From: CAZCDS01 sp964497585
GTDB lineage: Bacteria > Desulfobacterota > Desulfomonilia > Desulfomonilales > Desulfomonilaceae
DNA length: 64,000 bases
Direction: 5' to 3'
NCBI GenBank assembly: GCA_964497585.1
Contig: CAZCDS010000002.1
Location: forward strand, 62,001 to 126,000
Shown here: positions 42,840 to 52,013 of the stretch, piece after piece
Numbering within the stretch: the first letter of the stretch is position 1
How the letters are laid out: the number at the start of each line of letters is the position of its first letter
Translations under genes and position numbers: made by a program
The notes under the pieces: generated by a model
Told to the model about the DNA's origin: nothing
Database searches by the model: none
The model's input: the letters and a program-made list of their open reading frames with translations, nothing else

Positions 42840-44405
42840 ATGTCCTTGAGCAATCCTAATCGGAGCGCCGCGACCTTGACCACGACAAGGGTCGAGACCG
42901 CGCCAATCTCGGGCTTGTGCGTCACCTGCCTCGACGGATGCGAAGGGCCCTGCGAAGTCGGCAGGTCGGCCTTGAAGGGAAGGGAGATGCTCTATCCCCA
43001 ACCCTTCGGAAAGATCACCGCGGGAGCCGACAAGGATTACCCGGCTGATTTTTCCTACTTCAATATCCAGGGCACGTGCGTGGGCGCTGTCGGCATGGAA
43101 GCCGATCCGGATTTGGCCACCTTCCCTGCGGTTGACTGCACCACGGCCGTTGGCGCGGACGGCGGTATCAAGCTTGATTTTCCCGTTTTCACCGGCGCGG
43201 TCGGTTCCACGGACATTGCTCGCATCAATTTTGAAGACATTGCTGCAGGGGCAGCTATCTCCGGGATAATGGTGGTAGCGGGAGAGAACATCTGCGGAAT
43301 GGATCCCGATGCAGAGTTTCAAGACGGCAAGATCTTGCGTTCACCCGAGATGGAACGTCGCGTCAATGCGTTCAATCGCTGGTACGACGGCAAGGGCGGT
43401 ATCATCGTTCAGGCGAACGTGGAAGATACCAAGCTCGGCGTGCCCGAGTACGTCATAGAGAAGCTCGGCGTCGAGATCTTCGAGCTCAAATGGGGACAGG
43501 GCGCCAAGGACATCGGGGGAGAGGTAAAGCTCCGAACCCTGGAGAGGGCCCTGCAACTGAAAGAACGGGGTTACATCGTCCTGCCCGATCCCACGAATCC
43601 TGCTGCTCAGGCTGCGTTCAAGGCGGGAGGGATCACGGAGTTCGAAAGGCATTCCCGGCTCGGCATGGTTGACGAGGAGTCCTTCCATAAGTCGGTGGAA
43701 TACCTGAGAGGCGTAGGAGCCAAGTATGTAACCCTCAAGACCGGGGCCTATCGACCGGCTGATCTGGCGCGGGCGATCAAGTACGCGTCGGACGCGAAGA
43801 TCGACCTGTTGACCATCGACGGCGCGGGCGGAGGCACAGGGATGAGTCCCTGGAGAATGATGAACGAATGGGGTATCCCGACCGTCCACCTGGAGAGCCT
43901 CACCTGGCAGATGTGCGAGCGTCTCAATGCCAAAGGGGCGTACATTCCACCCATAGCCATAGCCGGCGGATTGTCCCTCGAGGATCATGTTTTCAAGGCG
44001 TTGGCTCTTGGCGCTCCCTATGTCAAGGCAATCTGTCTGGGAAGAGCGCTGATGACCGCGGGCATGGTTGGCAAGACCCACGGAAGACTCATGGCCGAAA
44101 AGATGGAGCTGGAAGGCGAAGAGCCCGAAGAAGGCTATCTGCGCCTCTTTGCCGTTGCCGCTCAGCTCAAGGAACGGTTCGGGGATGAATTTACGAACCT
44201 GCCTCCGGGGGCCATGGGCATCTACTCATACGTCGATCGACTGCGCCAGGGGCTTCAGCAGCTCATGGCGGGCGAGCGCAAGTTCGCTCTCCAGTACATC
44301 GAACGAAAGGATCTGGTTGCCTTGACACGGGAAGCTGCGGAAATCTCCGGCATCCCGTATGTCATGGATTCCGATGCCGACGAAATCGACAAAATTCTCG
44401 GGTAA
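42840..44405 (+). CDS. FMN-dependent glutamate-synthase-like protein with N-terminal Cys cluster
   Basis: 521 residues; AGGAGAACCTCGA precedes the ATG. The bulk is the GltB-type TIM barrel with FMN and 2-oxoglutarate-site sequences (LKWGQGAKDIGGEV, IDGAGGGTGMSPWRMMNEWG, IAGGLSLEDHVFKALALGAPYVKAICLGRALM). The glutaminase and GltB C-terminal domains are absent. Unusually, the N-terminus has C-VTC-LDGC-EGPC (C-x2-C-x3-C-x3-C), which looks like an Fe-S site. Stand-alone GltS-like proteins of this sort occur in anaerobes, but true glutamate synthase activity is uncertain. Being first in the run before ferredoxin and AOR genes, it may be a flavin redox component. Confidence 0.85.
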   Translation: MSLSNPNRSAATLTTTRVETAPISGLCVTCLDGCEGPCEVGRSALKGREMLYPQPFGKITAGADKDYPADFSYFNIQGTCVGAVGMEADPDLATFPAVDCTTAVGADGGIKLDFPVFTGAVGSTDIARINFEDIAAGAAISGIMVVAGENICGMDPDAEFQDGKILRSPEMERRVNAFNRWYDGKGGIIVQANVEDTKLGVPEYVIEKLGVEIFELKWGQGAKDIGGEVKLRTLERALQLKERGYIVLPDPTNPAAQAAFKAGGITEFERHSRLGMVDEESFHKSVEYLRGVGAKYVTLKTGAYRPADLARAIKYASDAKIDLLTIDGAGGGTGMSPWRMMNEWGIPTVHLESLTWQMCERLNAKGAYIPPIAIAGGLSLEDHVFKALALGAPYVKAICLGRALMTAGMVGKTHGRLMAEKMELEGEEPEEGYLRLFAVAAQLKERFGDEFTNLPPGAMGIYSYVDRLRQGLQQLMAGERKFALQYIERKDLVALTREAAEISGIPYVMDSDADEIDKILG

Positions 44406-44420
44406 GAAAAGGGGTTAGCC

Positions 44421-44627
44421 ATGCTCAACGTCATATGTCCCCATAATTGTAAGGACTGTTACGCGATGCGCGTCTGTGCGGTCCGAGCGATCGTGGATCA
44501 GCAGGATTCAATATACGTGGAAACCGACAAGTGCATCGGATGCGGCAGTTGCAAGACCGCGTGCGTGACTTTCGGGTACAAGGCCCTTCAGGACAAGACT
44601 GAGAAGTGGCTCAAAGGAGCCGCATGA
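44421..44627 (+). CDS. Small ferredoxin-like protein
   Basis: 68 residues, 15 nt after the glutamate-synthase-like gene. One complete [4Fe-4S] motif, CIGCGSCKTAC, lies in the second half. The first half has Cys at CPHNCKDCYAMRVC, a second irregular cluster-binding set. The spacing is not that of a classical 2[4Fe-4S] ferredoxin. It likely shuttles electrons between the upstream flavoprotein and the AOR complex. Confidence 0.85.
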   Translation: MLNVICPHNCKDCYAMRVCAVRAIVDQQDSIYVETDKCIGCGSCKTACVTFGYKALQDKTEKWLKGAA

Positions 44628-44865
44628 TTCCAGGCCGCATCCAGTGAGTGGAATCTCTTCCCTCGCCCCGTCGTTGGATTGCGAACCTTGTCGGGCCGAG
44701 GAGCACAGGGGCCTCCCGCGGCTCAGCGGAGTGCGCCCGTGCGGCCTCCCACGATCCCGAGGTCTTTTATGTCCCACGGGAGGTGGGATTGTGCCTGCAA
44801 TGCAGGGGAGTTGCTATAAGGCGGAACCGCCTCCCGTCTGAATTGTATCGGTCAAGGGCTGGAAA

Positions 44866-46689
44866 ATGCACGGGTATATGGGAAAAATCCTTCGGGTCAA
44901 CTTGACCGAAGGAAAACACAGTGTCGAGTCACTCCACGAACGGTGGCTGGACACCTTTCTGGGAGGACGCGGACTTGCCGCGCGAATCTACATGGACGAG
45001 GTGGATCCGGGCCTTGATCCGCTCTCTGAGGAGAACAAGCTCGTTCTCTGCACCGGCCCGATGGTAGGGACTGGGGCTATCAGTGCGGCCTCTTCATTCA
45101 TCGTGACCAAGTCCTCCCTCACGAACACGATCGGGTGCGCAAAGACCCGGGGCCATTTCGGCGCGGAACTGAAATTCGCCGGGTACGACGGACTGATTCT
45201 CGACGGGAAGGCAGAGGCCCCGGTCATGCTCTGCCTCATGGACGACAAGGTCTCGCTCAGACCCGCGTTGCACCTGTGGGGTCGCAGGGCGGACGAAGCG
45301 GAGCTCGTCTTCAAGGAGGACATCAAGGATCCCTGGAGCGCCCGGGAAACTTACATTGCCGGGATCGGGCCCGCTGGCGAAAAGATGCTTCCCATAGCCA
45401 CCGTAGTGAACGACGGATTTCTCTCGGTCGGGGGCGTAGGCGTGGGAGCGGTCTTTGGATCCAAGAACCTCAAAGGTATTGCGGTCAAGGGGCAGCATTC
45501 GGTCAAGGTGGCCGACGGCAGACGGCTGGCCCAAGTGGTCACCACAATGATCGGTAAACTCAATGGGTCTCCCATAACGTCGGAACTGATGCCTCTCTGG
45601 GGAGCTGCGTTTCTCGTCCGGCGCTGCGCTCAAAGAGGGATGCTTCCCAGCAACAACTTCCAGGCCCCGTCGCCCCAGAATATTCGCAACCTCGGCACGG
45701 AAGTGCTTGAGGGCGCGTTTCCTCTGCGAAGCCGTGGTTGTTTCTGCTGTCCCATAGCCTGTCTGAAAAAGACGGATCTCACGCACCCCCTATTCAAGGG
45801 CAGAGGGGTAGCTCCGACGTACATGGCCGCGGGATCACTCGGTACCAACTGCGGAATCACGGATCTTGAAGCGATAACCCGGGCCAACATGCTCTGCGCA
45901 GACATGGGTCTGGATCCCATTGCCACTGGTGGCCTCTTTGCAACAATCATGGAGTTGGTGGAAAAGGGCGCGGTCACCTCGGAGCAGGTGAAACTGGACA
46001 TCCAATTCGGCGCCGCGGAATCTCTCGTAAACGCCATCGAGATGGTTTCCACCAAAAAGGGGCATGCCAAAAGACTCGGCAAAGGAGCACACGCGGTGGC
46101 TGAGGAGTGGGGATTTCCCGAATCCTTTATCGGCGTCAAAGGGGCTCCGCTGGCTTCCTTTGATCCCCGGGCCATTCAGGGATTGGGGCTGCATTTCGCA
46201 ACCTGTAATCAGGGACCCCATCACGCGTTCGCGTACACCTTCATCGATGAACTGCTCAATGTGCATCAGGAGGCTGATCCCTGGGAGATCGACGGGAAGC
46301 CGGCGCTGGTGAAACGATGGCAGGACATCACCGCGGCTATGGACAGTCTGGGGCTCTGCAATTGGGTCCTTTTGGGGCTCAAGTTCAAGAATCTCGTTCC
46401 CATGGTGAACGCGGTGCTCGGAGCCCAGTTTAACGCGGAGACCCTTATGGAGATCGGTGAGCGGGTGTGGAACCTGGAACGCCTGTTCAACGCGAAGGCC
46501 GGCTTCACCGCGAAAGATGACCGCCTCCCGGAAAGACTCACCCAGGAGCCCATCTCCGAAGGCCCCGCCAAGGGACAAGTCAGCCGAGTCCCGGAAATGA
46601 TCTCCGACTATTACGAGCATCGCGGGTGGTCGGGCGAGGGCGAACCGTTCCCCAAGACCCTGGAGCGGTTGGGGTTGGAGGATCTGTAG
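44866..46689 (+). CDS. Tungsten aldehyde:ferredoxin oxidoreductase family protein (BamB/AOR-like)
   Basis: 607 residues. The N-terminus HGYMGKILRVNLTEG is the normal AOR start. Pterin-contacting sequences (GGRGLAARIYMDEVDPGLDP, GPMVGTGA, GVGVGAVFGSKNLKGIAVKG) and the [4Fe-4S] ligands C-x2-C-x3-C in RGCFCCPIACLKK with the distal Cys in DSLGLCNW are present. AOR family enzymes hold tungsten bis-pterin and include carboxylate/aldehyde oxidoreductases and BamB, the class II benzoyl-CoA reductase active-site subunit. The following genes are the Bam accessory set, but length (BamB near 650) and lack of ring-cleavage genes leave the substrate open. About 240 bases upstream are non-coding. Confidence 0.9.
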   Translation: MHGYMGKILRVNLTEGKHSVESLHERWLDTFLGGRGLAARIYMDEVDPGLDPLSEENKLVLCTGPMVGTGAISAASSFIVTKSSLTNTIGCAKTRGHFGAELKFAGYDGLILDGKAEAPVMLCLMDDKVSLRPALHLWGRRADEAELVFKEDIKDPWSARETYIAGIGPAGEKMLPIATVVNDGFLSVGGVGVGAVFGSKNLKGIAVKGQHSVKVADGRRLAQVVTTMIGKLNGSPITSELMPLWGAAFLVRRCAQRGMLPSNNFQAPSPQNIRNLGTEVLEGAFPLRSRGCFCCPIACLKKTDLTHPLFKGRGVAPTYMAAGSLGTNCGITDLEAITRANMLCADMGLDPIATGGLFATIMELVEKGAVTSEQVKLDIQFGAAESLVNAIEMVSTKKGHAKRLGKGAHAVAEEWGFPESFIGVKGAPLASFDPRAIQGLGLHFATCNQGPHHAFAYTFIDELLNVHQEADPWEIDGKPALVKRWQDITAAMDSLGLCNWVLLGLKFKNLVPMVNAVLGAQFNAETLMEIGERVWNLERLFNAKAGFTAKDDRLPERLTQEPISEGPAKGQVSRVPEMISDYYEHRGWSGEGEPFPKTLERLGLEDL

Positions 46690-46690
46690 C

Positions 46691-47068
46691 ATGCCGAAAA
46701 TCAAGATCGATCACACTAAGTGCACCGGTTGCCGTCATTGTGAGATTGCGTGCTCCCTGAACCATGTTGCGGGAGAGAGCAATCCCAGGCGGGCACGAAT
46801 TCGAGTTTTCCACGAGGGAAGGGTCTTCTTTCCGGTCATTGCCGGACCCTTTGTGGACGCGGCCTGCACTTCCAAGACCAAGGTCCAGATAGATAACCGT
46901 CTGTATGACATGTGCGTGCTATGCAGGGCCTCCTGCCCGGAGAAGCCCTTTTTCATAGAAGCTCAGACCGGTATCCCTCTCAAGTGCGATTTCTGTGGGG
47001 TTCCTCCTGACCCCTCCTGTGTCAGGATATGCAATACCGGGGCTCTGGAGCTGGTTGAAGACCGGTAG
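46691..47068 (+). CDS. BamC-like ferredoxin subunit
   Basis: 125 residues, starting two bases after the AOR stop. Cys motifs: CTGCRHCEIAC (N-terminal), CVLCRASCP, and CDFCGVPPDPSCVRIC, giving three to four [4Fe-4S] clusters as in the DMSO-reductase-B/HycB-like fold of BamC and AOR partner subunits. It should pass electrons between the AOR subunit and HdrA. Confidence 0.92.
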   Translation: MPKIKIDHTKCTGCRHCEIACSLNHVAGESNPRRARIRVFHEGRVFFPVIAGPFVDAACTSKTKVQIDNRLYDMCVLCRASCPEKPFFIEAQTGIPLKCDFCGVPPDPSCVRICNTGALELVEDR

Positions 47069-47085
47069 GACAACGGAAACGGCAG

Positions 47086-50000
47086 ATGTCAATGGAGAAG
47101 GACATTCTCAACCTGGCTGAGCGATCCGAATCGGGGCTTGTTCTCGGCTCAGTTCTCGTTGTCGGAGGTGGGATCGCGGGAATCCAAGCTTCCATGGACT
47201 TGGCGGACTCGGGATTCTCCGTGTACCTTATTGACAGCCGACCAGCCATTGGCGGGGTGATGGCAGCTCTCGACAAGACCTTTCCCACCAATGATTGTTC
47301 CATATGAATTCTCGCTCCCAAGCTGGTCGAGTCTGGACGACACGACAACATCGAAATCATCACCCAGGCATATTTGAGAGAAGTGTGGGGATCAGTCGGG
47401 AACTTCACCGCCCGGATCGAGCAAGCCCCTCGCTACGTAGACCCGGACAAGTGCACGGCCTGCGGTGTGTGCGCGTCCTACTGTCCAGTGCACCCTCTCG
47501 ACGAGTTCAATCAGAATCTCTGCGAGACAACGGCTGTTCACATCCCTTACACGCAGGCCGTGCCCGCGGCCTTCACGGTTGACAAGGACCACTGCCTGTT
47601 CCTCACGAGAAAGGAGTGCAAGCAGTGCGCACGCGCGTGTCAGGCACAGGCCATCGACTTTTCCCAAAAGAAGCGTTCCTTTGAAGTGAACGTGGGGGCA
47701 GTGATCCTCTCTCCGGGATTTTCGCTGTACGATCTGGCGTCCTCCAACGCATATGGATACCGGCAGGCCCCCAATGTGGTCTCAGCAATGGAGTTCGAGC
47801 GAATCTCTAATGCGTCGGGTCCCTATTCGGGACACATCCTCCGGCCCTCGGATCTGAGCCGCCCGGACAGGATAGCGTTCATCCAGTGCGTGGGGTCCCG
47901 GGACATCAGAACGGGAAACAGTCACTGCTCTTCCGTTTGCTGCAAGATCGCCGTCAAGGACGCGATCGTCGCGCTGGAACATGAACCGGACCTGGACATC
48001 ACCATCTTCTATATGGATATGAGGATGTTCGGCAAAGGCTTCGAGACCTTCTTTTGGAGAGCGAAAGAGGCCGGAGTCCGCTTCGTCAGGTGCCGGGTCG
48101 CAGATCTCACGAGGATCGCCGAGACGGAAGACCTGCGCCTGCGGTACGTAACCGACGAAGGAGCACTCAAAGACGACCTCTTCAATCTCGTGGTCTTGCC
48201 TGCAGGCTTCGAACCTCCGGACAAGGCGACCGCGCTCGCCACTGCCGCACAGATCGAATTGGCCCCCCGCGGCTTCTGTAAAACAAATCTCTTCTCCCCC
48301 GTCGAGACCTCGAGGAAAGGCGTTTTCGTTGCGGGGACGTTCCAGTCGCCCAAGTCCATCCCCGAGTCGGTCGTTGATGGCAGCGGCGCAGCCGCAAGCG
48401 CGGCGGAAGTCCTGCACACCGCGCGGGGCACCCTGACGAAGGTCAAAGAGCTCCCGCCTGAAAAGCCTTTGGAAGACAGCCCTAGGATCGGGGTCTTTGT
48501 CTGCTACTGCGGTAAGAACATCGCGGGCACCGTGGATGTTGAAGAGGTACGGCGATACGCGGAGAACCTGCTGGGAGTAGTCTACGCGACAACGAATCTC
48601 TACTCGTGCTCCCAGGACGCACAGGATCTCATCACCGCCCGAATCGCGGAACAGAAGCTCAACCGGGTCGTCGTGGCCGCGTGCACCCCGCGGACCCACG
48701 AGCCCCTGTTTCAGGAGACCGCGAGAAACGCGGGTTTGAATCGGTGCCTCGTCGAAATGACCAACATTCGGGATCAATGTTCGTGGGTCCACATGAATCA
48801 GCCGGAGGATGCCACCGAGAAATCAAAGGACCTTGTGCGCATGGCCGTAGCCAAGGCGAGCTTGGTTCAGGCACTCGCCGAAACCGAGATAGAGGTCATT
48901 CAAAAGGGACTGGTCATCGGCGGCGGACTCGCGGGGATGACCGCTGCCCTGAGCCTGGCCGATCAGGGGTTTGAATGTTTCCTCATCGAACGGGCCAAAG
49001 GCCTCGGAGGAATGCTGAGGAGTCTCCATTCCACGCTCGAAGGCGACGATCCCAAAATCCATCTGGCAATTCTCACCGAACGGGTCTTCTCACACGACAA
49101 GATCCGGGTCTTTACCGAGGCCGAGATAGAGGATATCGACGGATTCGTCGGCAACTTCGCCACCACGATCTCGGTGCCCGGGAAGACTGATCGGGAGAGT
49201 CTCCGGCTTGAGCATGGCGCCATCATCGTGGCTACGGGAGCCCAGGTCTACCGGCCGGATCAGTACCTTTTCGGCAAGAATCCCAGGGTGATACTCCAAC
49301 TCGAACTCGAACGACGGATTGCAATCCCCCGTGGAGACGGGATCAAGGATCTGCGCGAAATCGTGATGATACAGTGCGTTGGCTCCAGAGACGAGAGCCA
49401 TCCATACTGCAGCGGTATCTGCTGCTCTCATGCGGTGAAGAACGCGTTGAAGCTCAAGGAGATCAATCCTTCGGTTCGCGTGACGGTCCTTTACCGGGAC
49501 ATGATGACGTACGGGTTCCACGAGGATTATTACACTCTTGCCAGGGACAGGGGGATCAACTTCGTAAGATATGATCCGGAAGCGCCCCCCATTGTGGAAG
49601 AGACGGGGCGGAGCCTCAAGGTAAAAGTGAAAGACCCCCTGCTGAAAGGGCATCTTGTAATGGAGCCCGATCTGCTGGTGCTCAGTCCCGCAGTCGAGCC
49701 CCGCCGGGACAAGAAGCTCAATGAAAGCCTGGGCCTCCCTCTCTCAGCGGACGGGTTTTTCCTCGAGTCGCACGCGCAGCTCAGGCCGGTCGAATCGTAT
49801 GTCGACGGGATCTATCTCTGTGGGATGGCACAATTCCCCAAGCTGATCAACGAATCGGCGGCCCAGGCAAAGGCTGCTGCGTCCAAGGCGGGGATCCTCC
49901 TGGCCAAGGGGAAGGTCACCGTAGAGCCCGTCGTCGCGAAGATCCTTCGAGACCGGTGCACAGGGTGCGGGGTCTGTGAGTCCTTCTGCCCATACAAGGC

Positions 50001-50172
50001 GATCAGGACTAGGAAAGCTGAGAAAGGAAAAAAGGCCGAAGTCATTGCGGCTGCGTGCAAAGGATGCGGAGTATGCTCGTCGTATTGTCCGGCCAGGTCG
50101 ATCGTAATGGGAAGGTTCACGGACGAGCAGATTCTCGCTCAGATCGAGGCCTTCGGGGAGGCCTGGCAATGA
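47086..50172 (+). CDS. Selenocysteine-containing double-module HdrA (BamE-like)
   Basis: 1028 residues if TGA at 47305-47307 is read as selenocysteine (Sec74). The frame continues without shift: TNDCSI-U-ILAPKLVESGRH is the HdrA motif whose usual form has Cys at that place (NDCSMCILSPKL type). Module 1: FAD motif VGGGIAGIQAS (26-36), [4Fe-4S] CTACGVCASYC (123-133) and CKQCARAC. A linker HdrA segment with CYCG and AACTPRTHEPLFQETARNAG follows. Module 2: second FAD motif IGGGLAGMTAALSL (about 609). C-terminal pair of clusters: CTGCGVCESFC and CKGCGVCSSYC (about 958-1000). In Bam and Hdr complexes HdrA performs flavin-based electron bifurcation or confurcation. Confidence 0.93.
47318..47336 (+). 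promoter_or_regulatory. Bacterial SECIS element of hdrA
   Basis: CCAAGCT-GGTCG-AGTCTGG: six pairs around one A-C mismatch, with loop GGUCG. The GGUC starts 17 nt after the UGA, close to the spacing and loop (AGGUCU) of E. coli fdhF. Confidence 0.6.
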
Positions 50173-50269
50173 TCTGACGGACCGAGATGGCACAGGTTTC
50201 GACCGGAAACCTGTCGGTCCGATCCAGTCATTCACTGAGCATGAAGCAATCAACAAATCGAGATGGGAT

Positions 50270-51031
50270 ATGCGATATTTCACTCCGAACATACTGGGAT
50301 TTCTCTGTCATTGGTGCTGCTATGCAGCGGCTGATGCCGCGGGGGTATCCCGATTTCAGTATCCGCCGAACATGCGGGCGATCAGGGTGATGTGTACGGG
50401 GAGGATCGACCCGATCTTCCTCCTGGAGGGATTCATCCACGGCGCGGACGGAATCTTCGTCGGGGGATGACGCATCGGCGAGTGTCATTACCGGTCCGGT
50501 AATCACGAAGTCATCCCGAAGGTAGCCCTCGTGCGGCACATACTCGCGGCAATGGGGATCGAGACTGAACGGCTCGCGCTGGAATGGGCCTCTGCCGCGG
50601 AGGCGGTCAGATTCGTCGAGCTGATCAAGAGCTTCACCGAGAAAATCAAGGAATTGGGACCGCTTGAGCCTGATGAATCGACGATGATCAAGATAAGAGC
50701 TGCTCGCGCCGTCCTGGAAAGCACGCGCGTACGCATGGCGCTCGCACGCCGGGTCCATTCCGTACGGAAAGAGAAGCCTATTCCCGCGCGTCCATCGCAC
50801 GATGAGATAGCCCTCGATCTGGACAAGGTCGTTACCAAGGAGATGGCCGTGCAGGAACTTGCGATTCATCTCGAATCCGGGCCCCTCGCATTGGACGAGT
50901 GCGCAAAGAGATTGAACCGCCCGCAGGAGGAGATCCTCGAAATCTTTTCCCGGCTGACAAAAAGGAAGCTCGTGGACCCGGACCGACTCATCATGCCGGC
51001 CGAGCTTTTGTCGAACGCACAGCAGGTATAG
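50270..51031 (+). CDS. Selenocysteine-containing MvhD-like protein (BamF-like)
   Basis: 253 residues with in-frame TGA at 50468-50470 as Sec67. Frame-consistent family signature on both sides: FLCHWCCYAAADAAGVSR (Cys13, 16, 17), RVMCTGRIDP (Cys42), then GADGIFVGG-U-RIGECHYRSGN, where MvhD has GGCHPGDCHY. These Cys/Sec ligate a [2Fe-2S] cluster linking HdrA to the electron source. After the MvhD domain (about 1-140) there is a charged extension of 110 residues with a winged-helix-like end (GPLALDECAKRLNRPQEEIL). Bam operons are known to include Sec-containing MvhD (BamF). Its ribosome-binding site is weak. Confidence 0.93.
50482..50506 (+). promoter_or_regulatory. Bacterial SECIS element of mvhD
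   Basis: GTG-(TC bulge)-ATTACC-GGTCC-GGTAAT-CAC: nine pairs, two-base bulge and a GGUCC apical loop starting 22 nt after the UGA. The bulge-plus-GGUC-loop design mirrors known bacterial SECIS hairpins bound by SelB. Confidence 0.75.
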
Positions 51032-51051
51032 TCCCAGGTGATGTCAGACTC

Positions 51052-51522
51052 ATGGAGAACATAGAGTACAAGCTGCTCGACAGCACGTTCAAAGACGAGA
51101 TCGCGAAACGGATCGGCCTCGAGAAGATCACACCCTGTTTCACATGCGGAGCGTGCACGGGGGTGTGCCCGGTCAGGGAATTGGTCGAGGACTTCGATCC
51201 AAGGCTGATCATCCATTGGATCGTACTCGGCATGAAAGAGAAGGTCCTCGGATCGGACCTTATCTGGTTCTGCTGCCTCTGCAACTCTTGTTACCACGTC
51301 TGTCCGCAGCGGATTCGGTTCCGGAGAGTGGCCCTCGAACTCAGGAAGATGGCCGTGGAAGAGGGGTACGTGAACGATGATTTCCTCCAAAGACTCCAGG
51401 CGATCGAGCCCTTTCTCAAAGATCTCTGTCGACGGACCCTGTTCCTGAAAGTGAAAAAGGGCTTCCACGGTCCGCACGAAATGCCCTGTTGGAGAAAGCA
51501 CACGGCAGGTGAAAAATCATGA
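51052..51522 (+). CDS. HdrC-like iron-sulfur protein
   Basis: 156 residues from ATG at 51052. Two [4Fe-4S] motifs, CFTCGACTGVCPV and CCLCNSCYHVCPQ, sit in an alpha-helical ferredoxin arrangement typical of heterodisulfide reductase subunit C, followed by a helical tail. No CCG-domain HdrB is encoded here, so it may take the place of BamD or serve as an electron wire from HdrA. It overlaps the nuoE-like gene by four bases (ATGA). Confidence 0.88.
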   Translation: MENIEYKLLDSTFKDEIAKRIGLEKITPCFTCGACTGVCPVRELVEDFDPRLIIHWIVLGMKEKVLGSDLIWFCCLCNSCYHVCPQRIRFRRVALELRKMAVEEGYVNDDFLQRLQAIEPFLKDLCRRTLFLKVKKGFHGPHEMPCWRKHTAGEKS

Positions 51523-52013
51523 CCAACGAACTACGCCGGCGAGCAAACGAGATTCTCGAGAAGTACGAGTTTCGGCACGAAAACCTCATCGGAATTCTGC
51601 AGGAGATCCAGAAGGAGGAGCTCTTTCTCCCCCGGGAAGTTCTCGAACTGGTGTCCCGGCAGATGGAGGTCCCGCTGACCAGGATCTTCAGCATGGCGAC
51701 CTTCTACAAGTCCTTTACCCTGACGCCTGGGGGAAGGCATCGGATGAAGATCTGCACCGGGACCGCCTGTCACATCAAAGGCGCCAAGCAAAACCGGGAA
51801 GAGATTGTGCGCAAACTCGGAATCAGCGAGGGAGAGACGACTCCGGATCTGAGCTTCTCCCTGGAAACGGTGAACTGCGTGGGCGCGTGTGCGCTCGCCC
51901 CGGTAATCATGATCGACGAGGACTATTACGACGGGATCACTCCGGCCAAGATCCGCAAGATTCTCAGGCATTACGCCGAAGACGATGAGAAACGACGTGA
52001 CGATAGTAACTAG
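51519..52013 (+). CDS. NuoE-like [2Fe-2S] subunit (BamG-like)
   Basis: 164 residues with a thioredoxin-fold [2Fe-2S] site: CTGTACH (Cys, then Cys four residues later) and NCVGACALAPV. The N-terminal helical part (RMATFYKSF-like FSMATFYKSFTLTP) is typical of complex I 24-kDa subunits. It overlaps the nuoF-like gene by 29 bases, so translation is coupled. Its role is electron entry or exit with NAD(H) through the NuoF partner. Confidence 0.95.
   Translation: MTNELRRRANEILEKYEFRHENLIGILQEIQKEELFLPREVLELVSRQMEVPLTRIFSMATFYKSFTLTPGGRHRMKICTGTACHIKGAKQNREEIVRKLGISEGETTPDLSFSLETVNCVGACALAPVIMIDEDYYDGITPAKIRKILRHYAEDDEKRRDDSN

Noticed and set aside
44628..44865. Possible small gene between the ferredoxin and AOR genes
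   Set aside because: Frames here have no ribosome site, no motifs and disagree with each other; the one running to 44905 overlaps AOR out of frame.
44866..46689. Firm naming of the AOR gene as bamB
   Set aside because: Subunit context is Bam-like, but catalytic-pocket residues cannot be aligned by eye and no ring-degradation genes are nearby.
47086..50172. Reading hdrA as a frameshifted or nonsense pseudogene (fragment 47086-47307 plus 47374-50172)
   Set aside because: The frame is unchanged across the TGA, family sequence is continuous on both sides, the TGA replaces a conserved Cys and a SECIS-like hairpin follows; the neighbour mvhD shows the same.
50270..50470. A separate 66-residue protein ending at TGA 50468
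   Set aside because: The downstream frame immediately continues the MvhD domain (RIGECHYRSGN), so the TGA is better read as Sec.
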